From: Cenarchaeum symbiont of Oopsacas minuta
GTDB lineage: Archaea > Thermoproteota > Nitrososphaeria > Nitrososphaerales > Nitrosopumilaceae
Length of the DNA: 64,000 bases
NCBI GenBank assembly: GCA_029948415.1
Contig: JAJIZT010000002.1
Span: forward strand, 82,335-146,334
Direction of reading: 5' to 3'
How positions within the stretch are numbered: position 1 is the first letter of the stretch; every line of letters begins with the position of its first letter. Positions 33,131-41,902 of the stretch are shown piece after piece. The position numbers were made by a program, and so were the translations under genes. Under the pieces are notes generated by a model. That model was given only the letters and a program-made list of their open reading frames with translations. It searched no databases and was not told the DNA's origin.

Positions 33131-33982
33131 ATGAGACTTGGTTCCAAAAGCCCAGACGAGTTCATATGCACGTTAAACGATGTATACGATGCCATAAAGA
33201 CAGAATATTCCAATGTAATGAAGGCAATTACCGTTACCAAAAATGTCAAAGTGATGCTTGGAGATACTAGCATAACTGAAGAGTCAACATTTGAACCTGG
33301 AGGCGTGGTTAGTTTTTATCGCAATACAACGGAGAATCTAAAACAATGGATCTCACGTGATGTTATGATTACCAACAATGAAGATTGTCGGAGAATTTTT
33401 GTAAAATTTAGCAAACAGATTGACAGATATCTTATCTCAGGTCATCTATCATTACAATTTCATGTACTACTCTATTATCGTCCAGAGTACCGTGTAGTAG
33501 AATGTCAAAAAGAGATCTCTAGCATAATGGATAAAACAAAAAATGCAGAGATGGAGATGGCAGAGATTGGTGAAGATCTTATAATTAAAAAAATTGGAAA
33601 GGGTGAAAAAAACAATATAGATTTACAAAAATTATTTGAGAAATTTTACAACGATGACAGACTAACTGACGACATTAATAAAATGGTTGAAGAGAGTGGA
33701 GATAAACAAGTAAATGAAATGATCTCAAAGAAACAACATCTTTTCAAAGAGCTTGACGGATATCTTACAGAGGTATATAGAACATCAGATGTTCTCATAG
33801 ATGATTCTCGACTAGTAACTGGTGAAGAGGGATTTTTATGTACATTTGATATCGAACGCGTAAATGATGATAAATCTCGAGATGGGTTGTTTGATTTTTC
33901 AGAGATTGCACCAGATAACAAAGATTCTATTTTACAGACCATTAAAGAATTTAAAACATTGATGCACAATACAACACGCTAG
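33131..33982 (+). CDS. Uncharacterised soluble protein
   Basis: A 283-residue protein of unknown family. It is charged and mostly helical, with a beta-rich central part (FEPGGVVSFYRNTTENLKQW, SGHLSLQFHVLLYYRPEYRV) and a helical stretch around KEISSIMDKTKNAEMEMAEI. No membrane segment or catalytic signature is seen. ATG 33131 (MRLGSKSPDEF) is preferred; GTG 33122 is an in-frame alternative. Divergent from the cyclase and overlapping the gatB stop by 4 bases. Function unknown. Confidence 0.65.
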   Translation: MRLGSKSPDEFICTLNDVYDAIKTEYSNVMKAITVTKNVKVMLGDTSITEESTFEPGGVVSFYRNTTENLKQWISRDVMITNNEDCRRIFVKFSKQIDRYLISGHLSLQFHVLLYYRPEYRVVECQKEISSIMDKTKNAEMEMAEIGEDLIIKKIGKGEKNNIDLQKLFEKFYNDDRLTDDINKMVEESGDKQVNEMISKKQHLFKELDGYLTEVYRTSDVLIDDSRLVTGEEGFLCTFDIERVNDDKSRDGLFDFSEIAPDNKDSILQTIKEFKTLMHNTTR

Positions 33983-35373
33983 GAAGTTTTTTCACGTAGC
34001 AATTTGAGCGTAGTTTCAGGATCCGCTGTGGATTTTGTTTTTTTCATGACTTTACCTACCAAGTAATTTATTGCATGTGGATTTTTTTTCAATGTTTCAA
34101 CCACATCTACCTCTTCAGCAAGAACAGCATCGATTATCAATCCAAGGTCTGCGACATTAGAGATGCTAGTAAGATTTTCCTGTGACACAATCTCCGATAA
34201 TGACTTTCCAGTCTCATGCATTATAGATAACGCTTCTTTTGCCAACATTCTATTTATTTTACCATCAAGTATGGCATCGGCTAGATCTGCAAGATGGTGC
34301 GAGTTTATTTTAGAGAGAATACGTTTTTCATGAGTATTTGCCAACCCCATAAAATCAGTAGTGATTAGATTTGCCACTTCTTTGGAATTTTTTTCAGTAT
34401 GTGCACCTTCAAACAATTCAAGACAATGCTGGTCAGAGGAGAGTACTTTGGCTACCTGACGTGAGATTCCCATAGATGAATATCGATCTTGTTTTGCAGT
34501 AATGCTTTCTGGAATCTCCGAGTAAAGGAGTTTACAAAATTCTTCTCCGATATGGACATACGGAATGTCAGCTTCGGGAATATATCGATAATCATCATCA
34601 TCCTCCTTTTTTCTAGCAGAGATGGTAGCTTTTCTTACCGAACTCCACTGTCGAGTCTCTTGTTTTACTTTTACACCACGGTCAACATGGCTACTCTGTC
34701 GGACGATCTCAAAGTGAATTGCTTTTTCCAAGTCATGAAAGGATCCCACATTCTTTATTTCGACCTTTGGTCCATCGCCAACTGAGACATTACCATCAGC
34801 TCGCATTGCTCCATCCATGTCCGTATTTGAGACTTTGAGGTTTTCAAGTAGATCTGATAGCATGTTTAAAAATTCTCGAACATGTCCGGGACTCTCAAAG
34901 TCAGGTTCTGTTACAATCTCGACTAGTGGCATTCCCGCTCGATTATAATCAACTAGTACGGTTTTTGTTTTTTCAGAGGCACCTTCATATGTTATGCGTC
35001 CAGGATCCTCTTCTAGTTGTACTCTTGTAATACGTACACGTTTACCACCCACTTCCACATATCCATCAGAACCGATACTGTGTTTGCCGTACACATCAAG
35101 TTGTGTGATTTGATAGTTTTTTGGCAAGTCTGGATAAAAATAATTTTTTCTAAAAAATCCAACACTGTTTGGGATCTTGCAGTTTAACGCCAATGCCACT
35201 AGTGTTGCTTTTTCAACGGCTCTTCGGTTCAAGCGTGGGAGTGAACCAGGTAATCCTATACAAATCGGACAGATGTTTTCATTTGGTTCAAGTCTTTTGT
35301 AATCTACCTTGCATTGACAAAAGAGTTTAGTTTGTAGACTGTTTAGATGGCAATGCACCTCTACTCCAATCAT
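33979..35373 (-). CDS. gatB: Asp-tRNA(Asn)/Glu-tRNA(Gln) amidotransferase subunit B
   Basis: The tRNA-binding and kinase subunit of GatCAB, phosphorylating the misacylated Asp or Glu before amidation. It starts MIGVEVHCHLNSLQTKLFCQ, with a zinc site from CQC and CPICIGLPGSLP, then LEEDPGRITYE, DYNRAGMPLVEIVTEPDF and the DGAMRADGNVSV block (~180). A helical YqeY-type tail domain begins near residue 330. The ATG at 35373 overlaps the gatA stop as ATGA; the ORF could be read 10 codons further, but the family begins MIGxEVH. With a non-discriminating AspRS in the same operon, its main job is probably Asn-tRNA formation. Confidence 0.96.
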   Translation of the reverse strand: MIGVEVHCHLNSLQTKLFCQCKVDYKRLEPNENICPICIGLPGSLPRLNRRAVEKATLVALALNCKIPNSVGFFRKNYFYPDLPKNYQITQLDVYGKHSIGSDGYVEVGGKRVRITRVQLEEDPGRITYEGASEKTKTVLVDYNRAGMPLVEIVTEPDFESPGHVREFLNMLSDLLENLKVSNTDMDGAMRADGNVSVGDGPKVEIKNVGSFHDLEKAIHFEIVRQSSHVDRGVKVKQETRQWSSVRKATISARKKEDDDDYRYIPEADIPYVHIGEEFCKLLYSEIPESITAKQDRYSSMGISRQVAKVLSSDQHCLELFEGAHTEKNSKEVANLITTDFMGLANTHEKRILSKINSHHLADLADAILDGKINRMLAKEALSIMHETGKSLSEIVSQENLTSISNVADLGLIIDAVLAEEVDVVETLKKNPHAINYLVGKVMKKTKSTADPETTLKLLREKTS

Positions 35374-36815
35374 AATATAGGCACCTTTGGTATATCTGCA
35401 CATGATTCAAGTGAATATGCTGTCTGAAGTAATCTTGCATCCTGCATCGAATCTGCCATCATCTGTACACCTATCGGTAATCCATCAGAGTGTCCAAATG
35501 GGACAGATATTGCAGGTCTGCCAGTAAGATTTGCTAGTACCGTATTTGAATCAATCAAAAATTGTGCCATAGGATCATCTATCTTTTCACCAATCTCAAA
35601 CGGCAATATTGGAACTGTTGGTGCTAACAAGATATCAAATTTTTTAAACGCGTTTGCTATCTCTCTTGAAAGACGGCTCTTTACCTTTAATGCTTTTAGA
35701 TAATATTTTCCAGTATATCCTGCTGAAGGTACAAATCCACCAAGGATCATGCGTCTTTTTACCTCTGGGCCAAACTTACGTCTTGCCTCCGAGATGTATG
35801 AATCAAAAGTAAAACCAGATGAAGACATTTCATAACCGTATCTTATATTATCATATCTAGCAAGATTGCTTGCAGCTTCTGCTGACGTAATCGTATAATA
35901 TGCAGCCACTGCGTATTGTATTGTATCTAGTTCAACATCATCGCATACTGCTCCAAGATCCTGAAGTTTTTTGGCAGCATTATCTGTAACATTAACAACT
36001 TTGGAGGATGCACCATCTCCCATCATTTGTCTCAATATGCCTATTTTTTTACCCGATACACCAGCATCAATATCCGAGAGGTAATCAGATTTACCATCTA
36101 TAGTAGTCACATCATGTTCATCTTTACCTGATATAATGTTCATCATAAATGCGGCATCTTTTACGGTACGAGTTAACGGACCAATCTGCTCAATACTGTT
36201 TGAATATGCAACTAGTCCGTATCTGCTTACTAGTCCATATGTTGGTTTGAATCCCACCACAGAGCAAAAGCTTGCAGGATTACGTATCGAGCCTCCAGTA
36301 TCAGAACCTAGAGATGCCAAACATTGTAATGATGCTACAGATGCAGCACTTCCGCCAGATGAGCCACCAGGCACATATTTTGTATTCCATGGATTACATG
36401 TATTCCCATATGTACTAAATTCTGTTGTAGTCCCCATACCAAATTCATCCATGTTTGTTTTTCCTGTAATTATCGCATCAAAGTCATGTAATTTTTGTAC
36501 AACGGTTGCATCATATGGAGGAATGAAACATTCGAGCATCTTTGATGCGCATGTTGTTTTTTTTCCAAACATGCAAATGTTATCTTTTATGGATACAGGC
36601 ATTCCATAACAGCCACCGACTTTATCTCCAGATTGTATTTTTACATCAATCTTTTTTGCTTTAGATATAGCATCCTCAAATATGGAGATATGTGCATTTA
36701 TTGGTGCATTTAGTTTTTTTATGCGCTCCATTGTAGCTGCCATAAATTCTTCGCAGCTTGTACTATTGTTTTTTATATTTTGTACGTATTCTAGAATAGT
36801 TGTTTGCAGGTTCAT
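35370..36815 (-). CDS. gatA: Asp-tRNA(Asn)/Glu-tRNA(Gln) amidotransferase subunit A
   Basis: Amidase-signature subunit that releases ammonia from glutamine or asparagine for transamidation. Catalytic triad residues are visible: Lys in YGMPVSIKDNI (~75), cis-Ser in the PGGSSGGSAASVAS loop (~150), and Ser in SLGSDTGGSIRNPAS (~175). 481 residues is normal. It abuts gatC (stop and start adjacent at 36815/36816) and overlaps gatB by 4 bases, so the three subunits come from one transcript. Confidence 0.97.
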   Translation of the reverse strand: MNLQTTILEYVQNIKNNSTSCEEFMAATMERIKKLNAPINAHISIFEDAISKAKKIDVKIQSGDKVGGCYGMPVSIKDNICMFGKKTTCASKMLECFIPPYDATVVQKLHDFDAIITGKTNMDEFGMGTTTEFSTYGNTCNPWNTKYVPGGSSGGSAASVASLQCLASLGSDTGGSIRNPASFCSVVGFKPTYGLVSRYGLVAYSNSIEQIGPLTRTVKDAAFMMNIISGKDEHDVTTIDGKSDYLSDIDAGVSGKKIGILRQMMGDGASSKVVNVTDNAAKKLQDLGAVCDDVELDTIQYAVAAYYTITSAEAASNLARYDNIRYGYEMSSSGFTFDSYISEARRKFGPEVKRRMILGGFVPSAGYTGKYYLKALKVKSRLSREIANAFKKFDILLAPTVPILPFEIGEKIDDPMAQFLIDSNTVLANLTGRPAISVPFGHSDGLPIGVQMMADSMQDARLLQTAYSLESCADIPKVPIL

Positions 36816-37082
36816 TTAGATCATCTTTGGAGTTCTCACATGTACACCTTTGTAATTTTTAAGATCGTCGATAATAGATCTATCAAATTTCGAGTATACA
36901 TCATCACGTAGATTTTTGATGTCCACGCTAACCGAATCTAGATCTTCAGATTCAACATCAGCAGTATCCAATGTATTAAAATATTCCAATATTTTTTTTA
37001 CTTGTTTAATATATTTGCCATGATCATCTATGCGTATACGCATTAACTCTGCAACACGTAAGATCTCCTTTTCTTCAATCAT
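36816..37082 (-). CDS. gatC: Aspartyl/glutamyl-tRNA amidotransferase subunit C
   Basis: An 88-residue subunit that wraps around GatA and GatB and stabilises them. Recognised by EEKEILRVAELMRIRIDD, the VKKILEYFNTLDTADV helix and the C-terminal LRDDVYSKF (family: LRxDxV). It lies between aspS (13 bp upstream) and gatA, directly abutting the latter. Confidence 0.92.
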   Translation of the reverse strand: MIEEKEILRVAELMRIRIDDHGKYIKQVKKILEYFNTLDTADVESEDLDSVSVDIKNLRDDVYSKFDRSIIDDLKNYKGVHVRTPKMI

Positions 37083-37095
37083 ATTTGTTCATCAC

Positions 37096-38400
37096 CTACG
37101 GCGTCAGCCTATCTACATCTCGCGGGTAAAATGCAACATCCCGTATATTCTCTGTTCCAGTTAACGCCATCATAAGTCGTTCAAGGCCTATTCCACATCC
37201 AGCGTGTGGCGGAACTCCGTATTTATACGTGGACAGATGATAGTCAAAAGAATCTACCTTTAGACCTTTGTCCATTATGCGCCTACGAAGATCATCTGAT
37301 TTTTCAATACGCGTGCTGCCTGAGGAGAGCTCTAAATCACCATACATTAGATCAAATGATTCAGATGTTTTACCATCACTTCCTGCTTTTACGTAAAACG
37401 GTTTTGGGCCTAGTGGCCAATCTTTTATGAAATAAAATCCTTCTAGATGTATTTTCTCAAGATTTGATGGATAAAGGTCGTCACCCCACTCTGATGTCAC
37501 CCCTTTATTTTTCATCATCTCCAAAATTTTTGCATATGTGTATTGTGGAATGGTTTTTGGTACGTTTGGTACATTAAATTCAGCTCTAAGCGATTCTTTG
37601 GATTTTAATGCTGCATCTCTTGCAATGTGTATCATCTCTCCAACCCTATCCATAATATCATTATAATCAACAAACGCTTCCTCTATGTCTATCGATATTG
37701 CTTCGGAGAGATGTTTGTTTGTTCTAGATGATTCAGCTCTAAATATTGGAGATATTTCAAAAACTTTTTCAAAGCTCATTGTCAATTGTTCTTTGTACAT
37801 TTGTGGACTCTGTGCAAGATATGCTTCTTTATCATAATAGAATATTGAAAAAAGCGATGATCCCCCTTCCGTTGCACTAGCTATGATTTTAGGGGTATGG
37901 ACTTCTACAAAATCTTGTTTTGAAAAATATGATCTTAATGCCTTTAGTACCTCGTTTCTAGTATTAAAAACATCTTGCAGAGTTTTACGCCTTAGATCTA
38001 TGGCACGTATAGCAAGTCTAGTGTCAATATTTTTTACAGTTTTTGCTTGGGGTTCAAATGGAGGTATACCCACGACCTCTGAGAAAACACATAGTTGTTT
38101 TGGCACAATCTCTACCCCATTTGGTGCCTTTGTTGATTTAACAACGGTTCCAGTTATCGCTACTGTTGAATGTGGTTTCAACGAAGAGAGTTTTTCCATT
38201 ACATCGTCTGGACATGAACCAGCTTTTGCCACCACTTGTATGTCACCTTTTTTGTCGTGTATTGTCACAAAAGAGATGTTGCCATGTCCACGTATCGCAA
38301 ATACCCACCCCATCACGGTAACTTGACTTTCGATTACATTGTGCAATTCCGTAGAATAATGTGTACGGCGCAGTGAACCAAGTTCAGTCTTTACACTCAT
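37096..38400 (-). CDS. aspS: Aspartyl-tRNA synthetase, archaeal type (probably non-discriminating)
   Basis: Class II synthetase of 434 residues. An N-terminal OB anticodon-binding domain (VTVMGWVFAIRGHGNISFVT, ~28-47) is followed by the catalytic core: EVHTPKIIASATEGGS, motif 2 IFRAESSRTNKHLSEAISID (~215-234) and motif 3 GCGIGLERLMMALTG near the C-terminus. The length and lack of a bacterial GAD insertion show the archaeal/eukaryal type. The operon with gatC-gatA-gatB strongly suggests that it also charges tRNA-Asn with Asp, which GatCAB then amidates; no AsnRS gene is seen in the window. That discrimination state is inference. Confidence 0.95.
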   Translation of the reverse strand: MSVKTELGSLRRTHYSTELHNVIESQVTVMGWVFAIRGHGNISFVTIHDKKGDIQVVAKAGSCPDDVMEKLSSLKPHSTVAITGTVVKSTKAPNGVEIVPKQLCVFSEVVGIPPFEPQAKTVKNIDTRLAIRAIDLRRKTLQDVFNTRNEVLKALRSYFSKQDFVEVHTPKIIASATEGGSSLFSIFYYDKEAYLAQSPQMYKEQLTMSFEKVFEISPIFRAESSRTNKHLSEAISIDIEEAFVDYNDIMDRVGEMIHIARDAALKSKESLRAEFNVPNVPKTIPQYTYAKILEMMKNKGVTSEWGDDLYPSNLEKIHLEGFYFIKDWPLGPKPFYVKAGSDGKTSESFDLMYGDLELSSGSTRIEKSDDLRRRIMDKGLKVDSFDYHLSTYKYGVPPHAGCGIGLERLMMALTGTENIRDVAFYPRDVDRLTP

Positions 38401-38450
38401 GCTATACTGTTACAAACACACTCCTTTATTATTTTCCAATTGGCCAAATT

Positions 38451-38699
38451 ATGCTAAAGAAAAAATACCCTTTATGTATTGCATTAATTATGACGCTAGA
38501 GGGTAGAGAGTTGGCAATAGCTTTGATCGCCAATGGTATAGCAGCTCATACCATATACAGAGAGAACAAAAGTATCCCAGATGAAACAACAGTGTATGAT
38601 TTCATACTAAAATCGGTTCCAGAGAATCTCAGAGTCCACATTACAGCAGAACTCATAGATGAGGTATATGTTGGAGTCACCAAAGCCCATAGTTCATAA
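38451..38699 (+). CDS. Uncharacterised small protein upstream of purP
   Basis: About 82 residues from ATG 38451 (MLKKKYPLCIALIMTLEGRE) or 69 from ATG 38490. The frame is open further upstream to 38361, but that part overlaps the aspS start and looks non-coding. It contains ALIANGIAAHTIYRENKSI and VPENLRVHITAELIDEVYVG, a mixed alpha/beta pattern. purP follows after 20 bp on the same strand, so the two are probably co-transcribed. Function unknown. Confidence 0.55.
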   Translation: MLKKKYPLCIALIMTLEGRELAIALIANGIAAHTIYRENKSIPDETTVYDFILKSVPENLRVHITAELIDEVYVGVTKAHSS

Positions 38700-38719
38700 G
38701 TCATTATCTTTAAGATATA

Positions 38720-39742
38720 ATGTTGACATCCGTTGCAACGCTTGGATCCCATTGTGCCATGCAGGTGCTAAAAGGTGCAAAAGATGAGGGCTTTAAGACC
38801 GTGCTCATATGTGAGAGAAAACGTGAGAGTCTGTATAGTAGATTTAGTTTTATCGATAAAATGATTCTAGTAGATGCATTCACAGAGGTAGCCGATAAAA
38901 AATGCCAAGATGAATTATCAGATCTAGATTCAATTCTGATACCTCACGGTACGCTAGTATCTCAATTAGACTCTGAAAAGATCGAAGCGATGCGCACTCC
39001 AATATTTGGCAACAAAATGATGCTCCGATGGGAATCAGATAGAAATCTAAAAGAAAAGATCATGCGTGATGCAAATCTAAAATTACCACGTACGATAAAT
39101 TCGCCATCCGATATTGACACTTTGGTAATTGTCAAACGCCAAGGAGCAGCTGGTGGAAAAGGGTATTTTATAGCATCCAATAAAATAGAATATGAACGAC
39201 AGAGAGATCTTCTTGTAAAAAATAATGTCATTAGTAAAGATGAAGAACTCTATATACAAGAATACATTCCAGGTGTTTTGGCATATTTACAATTTTTTTA
39301 CTCTCCACTTGATGACCAACTTGAATTCTTTGGGGCAGACCAACGCCATGAATCAGATATAGAAGGACTTGGTAGGATACCTGCCAATATGCAAAATGAT
39401 AAAGTAATGTCATTTAATGTCATAGGAAATACACCAATTGTTCTACGCGAATCGCTTTTAGAAGATGCCTTCAATATGGGCGAGAGATTTGTCAAAACAT
39501 CTGCAGATTCTGTAAAACCCGGAATGAATGGACCTTTTTGTATAGAAGGTACATATGATGAAGATGCAAAATTTACAGCCTTTGAGTTTTCAGCTAGAAT
39601 CGTAGCAGGAACCAACATCTACATGGATGGCTCGCCTTATTACGGTCTATTGTATGGCGAGTCGATAAGTATGGGAAGAAGAATCGCAAGAGAGATAAAA
39701 CGTGCCAAATCTGATAACCGCCTAGACAAGATAACAACCTAG
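38720..39742 (+). CDS. purP: Formate-dependent FAICAR synthetase (archaeal PurP)
   Basis: Archaeal ATP-grasp ligase that formylates AICAR with formate to FAICAR in IMP synthesis, replacing the bacterial PurH transformylase. The 340-residue protein starts SVATLGSHCAMQVLKGAKDE, close to the PurP consensus start, followed by DSILIPHGTLVSQL and the ATP-grasp region VIVKRQGAAGGKGYFIAS (~137-154). GPFCIEGTYDEDAKFTAFEF and FEFSARIVAGTNIYMDGSPY close the active site. It converges with the winged-helix gene, overlapping by 4 bases. Confidence 0.92.
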   Translation: MLTSVATLGSHCAMQVLKGAKDEGFKTVLICERKRESLYSRFSFIDKMILVDAFTEVADKKCQDELSDLDSILIPHGTLVSQLDSEKIEAMRTPIFGNKMMLRWESDRNLKEKIMRDANLKLPRTINSPSDIDTLVIVKRQGAAGGKGYFIASNKIEYERQRDLLVKNNVISKDEELYIQEYIPGVLAYLQFFYSPLDDQLEFFGADQRHESDIEGLGRIPANMQNDKVMSFNVIGNTPIVLRESLLEDAFNMGERFVKTSADSVKPGMNGPFCIEGTYDEDAKFTAFEFSARIVAGTNIYMDGSPYYGLLYGESISMGRRIAREIKRAKSDNRLDKITT

Positions 39743-40083
39743 TTACGGTGTTTTGTATTTGGATGTATAGTCAATATTGGTTCGAATTTTTTTATTACAA
39801 TCTCTGCGTCTTTTATACGTGAACGATAAAATTTATGCTTTTTACCCTCTTTTGTCAAGACATTTTTCTCTACATCAATAAGGCCAAGATCTTTAAGGTC
39901 GGATAATTTTTTGTATACTGAACTTAGTGGTATCTTTAGAGTTTGTGAGAGATCAGATGCGGTCATAGATTCTCTCACCATGGAAAAAATGATTGCTCTA
40001 GCTTCTACATCTGCTAGTATTACCACAATTTTTTGCGTAACATCAAATTTTTTCAATTGTGGTAATGTCGCCTTGTGTTTCAA
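39739..40083 (-). CDS. Winged-helix transcriptional regulator
   Basis: A 114-residue ArsR/MarR-like winged-helix protein. The recognition unit is ARAIIFSMVRESMTASDLSQ followed by IPLSSVYKKLSDLKDLGLID (~28-73), with the wing around EKNVLTKEGKKHKFYRSRI. No sensor domain. The start is a TTG (40083-40081) with a GTTTAAATA box ~24-32 nt upstream, giving it its own promoter although it follows cbtA by 35 bp on the same strand. It may control the adjacent cobalt transporter genes; that is only positional. Confidence 0.78.
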   Translation of the reverse strand: MKHKATLPQLKKFDVTQKIVVILADVEARAIIFSMVRESMTASDLSQTLKIPLSSVYKKLSDLKDLGLIDVEKNVLTKEGKKHKFYRSRIKDAEIVIKKFEPILTIHPNTKHRN

Positions 40084-40105
40084 TAACAGATATGCAAGTA
40101 AGAGA

Positions 40106-40114
40106 TATTTAAAC
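40106..40114 (-). promoter_or_regulatory. TATA box of the winged-helix regulator gene
   Basis: Minus-strand GTTTAAATA, 24-32 nt upstream of the TTG start at 40083; supports TTG initiation on a leaderless transcript. Confidence 0.5.
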
Positions 40115-40118
40115 GAAA

Positions 40119-40847
40119 TTACTCTATAAAATCATCTCTTACATCAGGTATGAATTTACGCCACAGTCCTCCTAGTACAAATGGAATTGTAATCCAAAAA
40201 CTTGTCACAGATATGGCAGATGCTAATCTAAAATCATATAATAGATCCTTTGGGACGTTTGTAGTGTCTGCTGGTTCAGGAAACAATATCAAAGTCACAC
40301 CCATGATACATGCACATCCTGCAAGTGCTAGAAATTTTTTATTTCCATGTAAAAATTTCAAAATATAGCAAGTCCCCAACATTAACAATCCAGAGACTGT
40401 AATTAATCCAAGATAAAACATGGTTCTCTCTCCCACGGTTGCCGGATCCCCCACAGTGGGTGGGTTTGATGGATATTTTACAAATGGGATGGCAAATAAT
40501 ACAAGCCACATTATTGCTGCAAGTATCAATGATTTTTTTATAGTATCAGAGCTTGGAAGTGATTTTTTCACATATGCGTATATGAGTCCAAATAATGAAC
40601 CAAACGACATTCCAAGTATGGCGCTTGCGATAATTTGTCCACCTTTTTGCCATGTACGATATGCTTCGTGCTCTAGACGGAATTCAACAGTATTTTGCAC
40701 ATCTCCAGAGTCAAAGAGTGCCATATTTTCAAGTGAGATTGCTCTATCTAAGACGGGTTCAACAAGTACAAAGTTGGCTATTCCTTGAATTGTACCAGCA
40801 ACTATGCCAGATACGAGTATAACGCAAATAAACGCCAAAAATTTCAA
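40119..40847 (-). CDS. cbtA: Cobalt transporter subunit CbtA
   Basis: A 242-residue membrane protein with about five to six hydrophobic segments (FLAFICVILVSGIVAGTIQG, IIASAILGMSFGSLFGLIYA, SLILAAIMWLVLFAIPFV, a segment at ~140-165, and one near 205-225). The N-terminal FVLVEPVLDRAISLE and the WQKGGQII region match the CbtA family. Established: cbtA and cbtB occur together and are associated with cobalamin genes as a predicted cobalt uptake system. cbtB lies 10 bp upstream. Thaumarchaeota make cobalamin, so cobalt import fits. Confidence 0.85.
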   Translation of the reverse strand: MKFLAFICVILVSGIVAGTIQGIANFVLVEPVLDRAISLENMALFDSGDVQNTVEFRLEHEAYRTWQKGGQIIASAILGMSFGSLFGLIYAYVKKSLPSSDTIKKSLILAAIMWLVLFAIPFVKYPSNPPTVGDPATVGERTMFYLGLITVSGLLMLGTCYILKFLHGNKKFLALAGCACIMGVTLILFPEPADTTNVPKDLLYDFRLASAISVTSFWITIPFVLGGLWRKFIPDVRDDFIE

Positions 40848-40857
40848 TGGTTACATC

Positions 40858-41073
40858 TCAATGGCATGGAAATCCTGCAGCATGGCGCAGGTCATGTGAG
40901 AGCTCGTGCAAATACATACTATCAAATGCCTCTGCACCCTGTACAATACTAAACAAATGTCCTTGATCAAAGCCTATTGTAAATAATCCAAATACAAAGA
41001 CTAGAGCAAGAATGATCGTTGCATTTTTTGGAACACTAGTGCTATGTCGTGCAACTTTCATGTATCTTGACAT
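40858..41073 (-). CDS. cbtB: Cobalt transporter subunit CbtB
   Basis: A 71-residue protein with one membrane segment (ATIILALVFVFGLFTIGFD, ~19-37) and the typical histidine-rich C-terminus MYLHELSHDLRHAAGFPCH, likely a cobalt-binding tail outside the membrane. It is the first gene of the cbtBA operon. Minus-strand ATTTAAATA at 41096-41104 lies 23-31 nt upstream of the ATG, a good TATA box for a leaderless transcript. Confidence 0.87.
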   Translation of the reverse strand: MSRYMKVARHSTSVPKNATIILALVFVFGLFTIGFDQGHLFSIVQGAEAFDSMYLHELSHDLRHAAGFPCH

Positions 41074-41095
41074 ATTTGCGTATGTAGATTTGAGT

Positions 41096-41104
41096 TATTT
41101 AAAT
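41096..41104 (-). promoter_or_regulatory. TATA box of the cbtBA operon
   Basis: Minus-strand ATTTAAATA (palindromic core TTTAAA) 23-31 nt upstream of the cbtB ATG at 41073, at the spacing expected of leaderless archaeal transcripts. Confidence 0.5.
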
Positions 41105-41228
41105 ACGCCGTTTTTAGATCGCAGAAATGATCTAGTCTTTTTGTACAACATGGGATACATTTGTGAATAGATACACCAAAAATGGTTCCTTTGACAAGAT
41201 TTTTACCATAGTGTTAAAACCATACTAT

Positions 41229-41870
41229 ATGAAAAATAGATATCTTGCGCTAGTGGCAATTCCAGTCATTATTGGCATACTTTCAGTTGTATACATAACA
41301 CAAGATTCACCAAAGACAGATGAATTAACTATTGCAGGATTAATAGATGGAGCATCCCCAATCTTGGGCAATACAGATGCAGAAATTATCATTATAGAGT
41401 GGGGAGATTATCAATGTGAATATTGTCACAAATTTCACCAAAATACACTAGATGCGATAAAAGTAAAGTATGTAGATACTGGAGTTGCAAATATCGTGTT
41501 TCGAGATTTCATCTTGAATGGTCCAGATTCAGAGCTTGCCGCACTAGCATCACATTGTGCAGAGGATCAAGGTAAATTTTGGGAGTATCATAATGCATTG
41601 TATGAAAACTGGGGCGGAGAACGTACTGGTTGGATAACAGATGAGTCATTGCTTGCACTTGCCGTTTCACTAGATCTCGATGTATCAAAATTTGATCTGT
41701 GTGTAGATTCAAAGACACATACAGATCGTGTCATAGAATCCACAATATATGGAAAAAGTATTGGTATTGGCGCAACACCAACATTTTTGATATCAAATGG
41801 CCAAGATGTAATAAAGATTAGTGGTGCCCAACCAATGTCCGTCTTTGAACGAGCCATTGAAAGTCTATAA
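41229..41870 (+). CDS. Membrane-anchored DsbA-like thiol-disulfide oxidoreductase, second copy
   Basis: A DSBA-domain protein with active site WGDYQCEYCHKFHQN (CxxC), helical insert WEYHNALYENWGGERTGW and cis-Pro loop GIGATPTFLIS. ATG 41229 gives MKNRYLALVAIPVIIGILSV, a normal signal-anchor, and about 213 residues; the GTG at 41163 would add 22 polar residues before it and is less likely. It is a paralogue of the gene at 24.9 kb. It probably acts outside the membrane on secreted proteins. The aRF1 gene follows after 32 bp on the same strand. Confidence 0.87.
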   Translation: MKNRYLALVAIPVIIGILSVVYITQDSPKTDELTIAGLIDGASPILGNTDAEIIIIEWGDYQCEYCHKFHQNTLDAIKVKYVDTGVANIVFRDFILNGPDSELAALASHCAEDQGKFWEYHNALYENWGGERTGWITDESLLALAVSLDLDVSKFDLCVDSKTHTDRVIESTIYGKSIGIGATPTFLISNGQDVIKISGAQPMSVFERAIESL

Positions 41871-41902
41871 CGAGAGATATTTTAGGAGTAGATGTATAGA
41901 AT

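Noticed and set aside
41163-41228. GTG 41163 as start of the second DsbA-like protein
   Set aside because: It would put 22 polar residues before a normal signal-anchor; ATG 41229 gives the typical MKNRYLALVAIP start.
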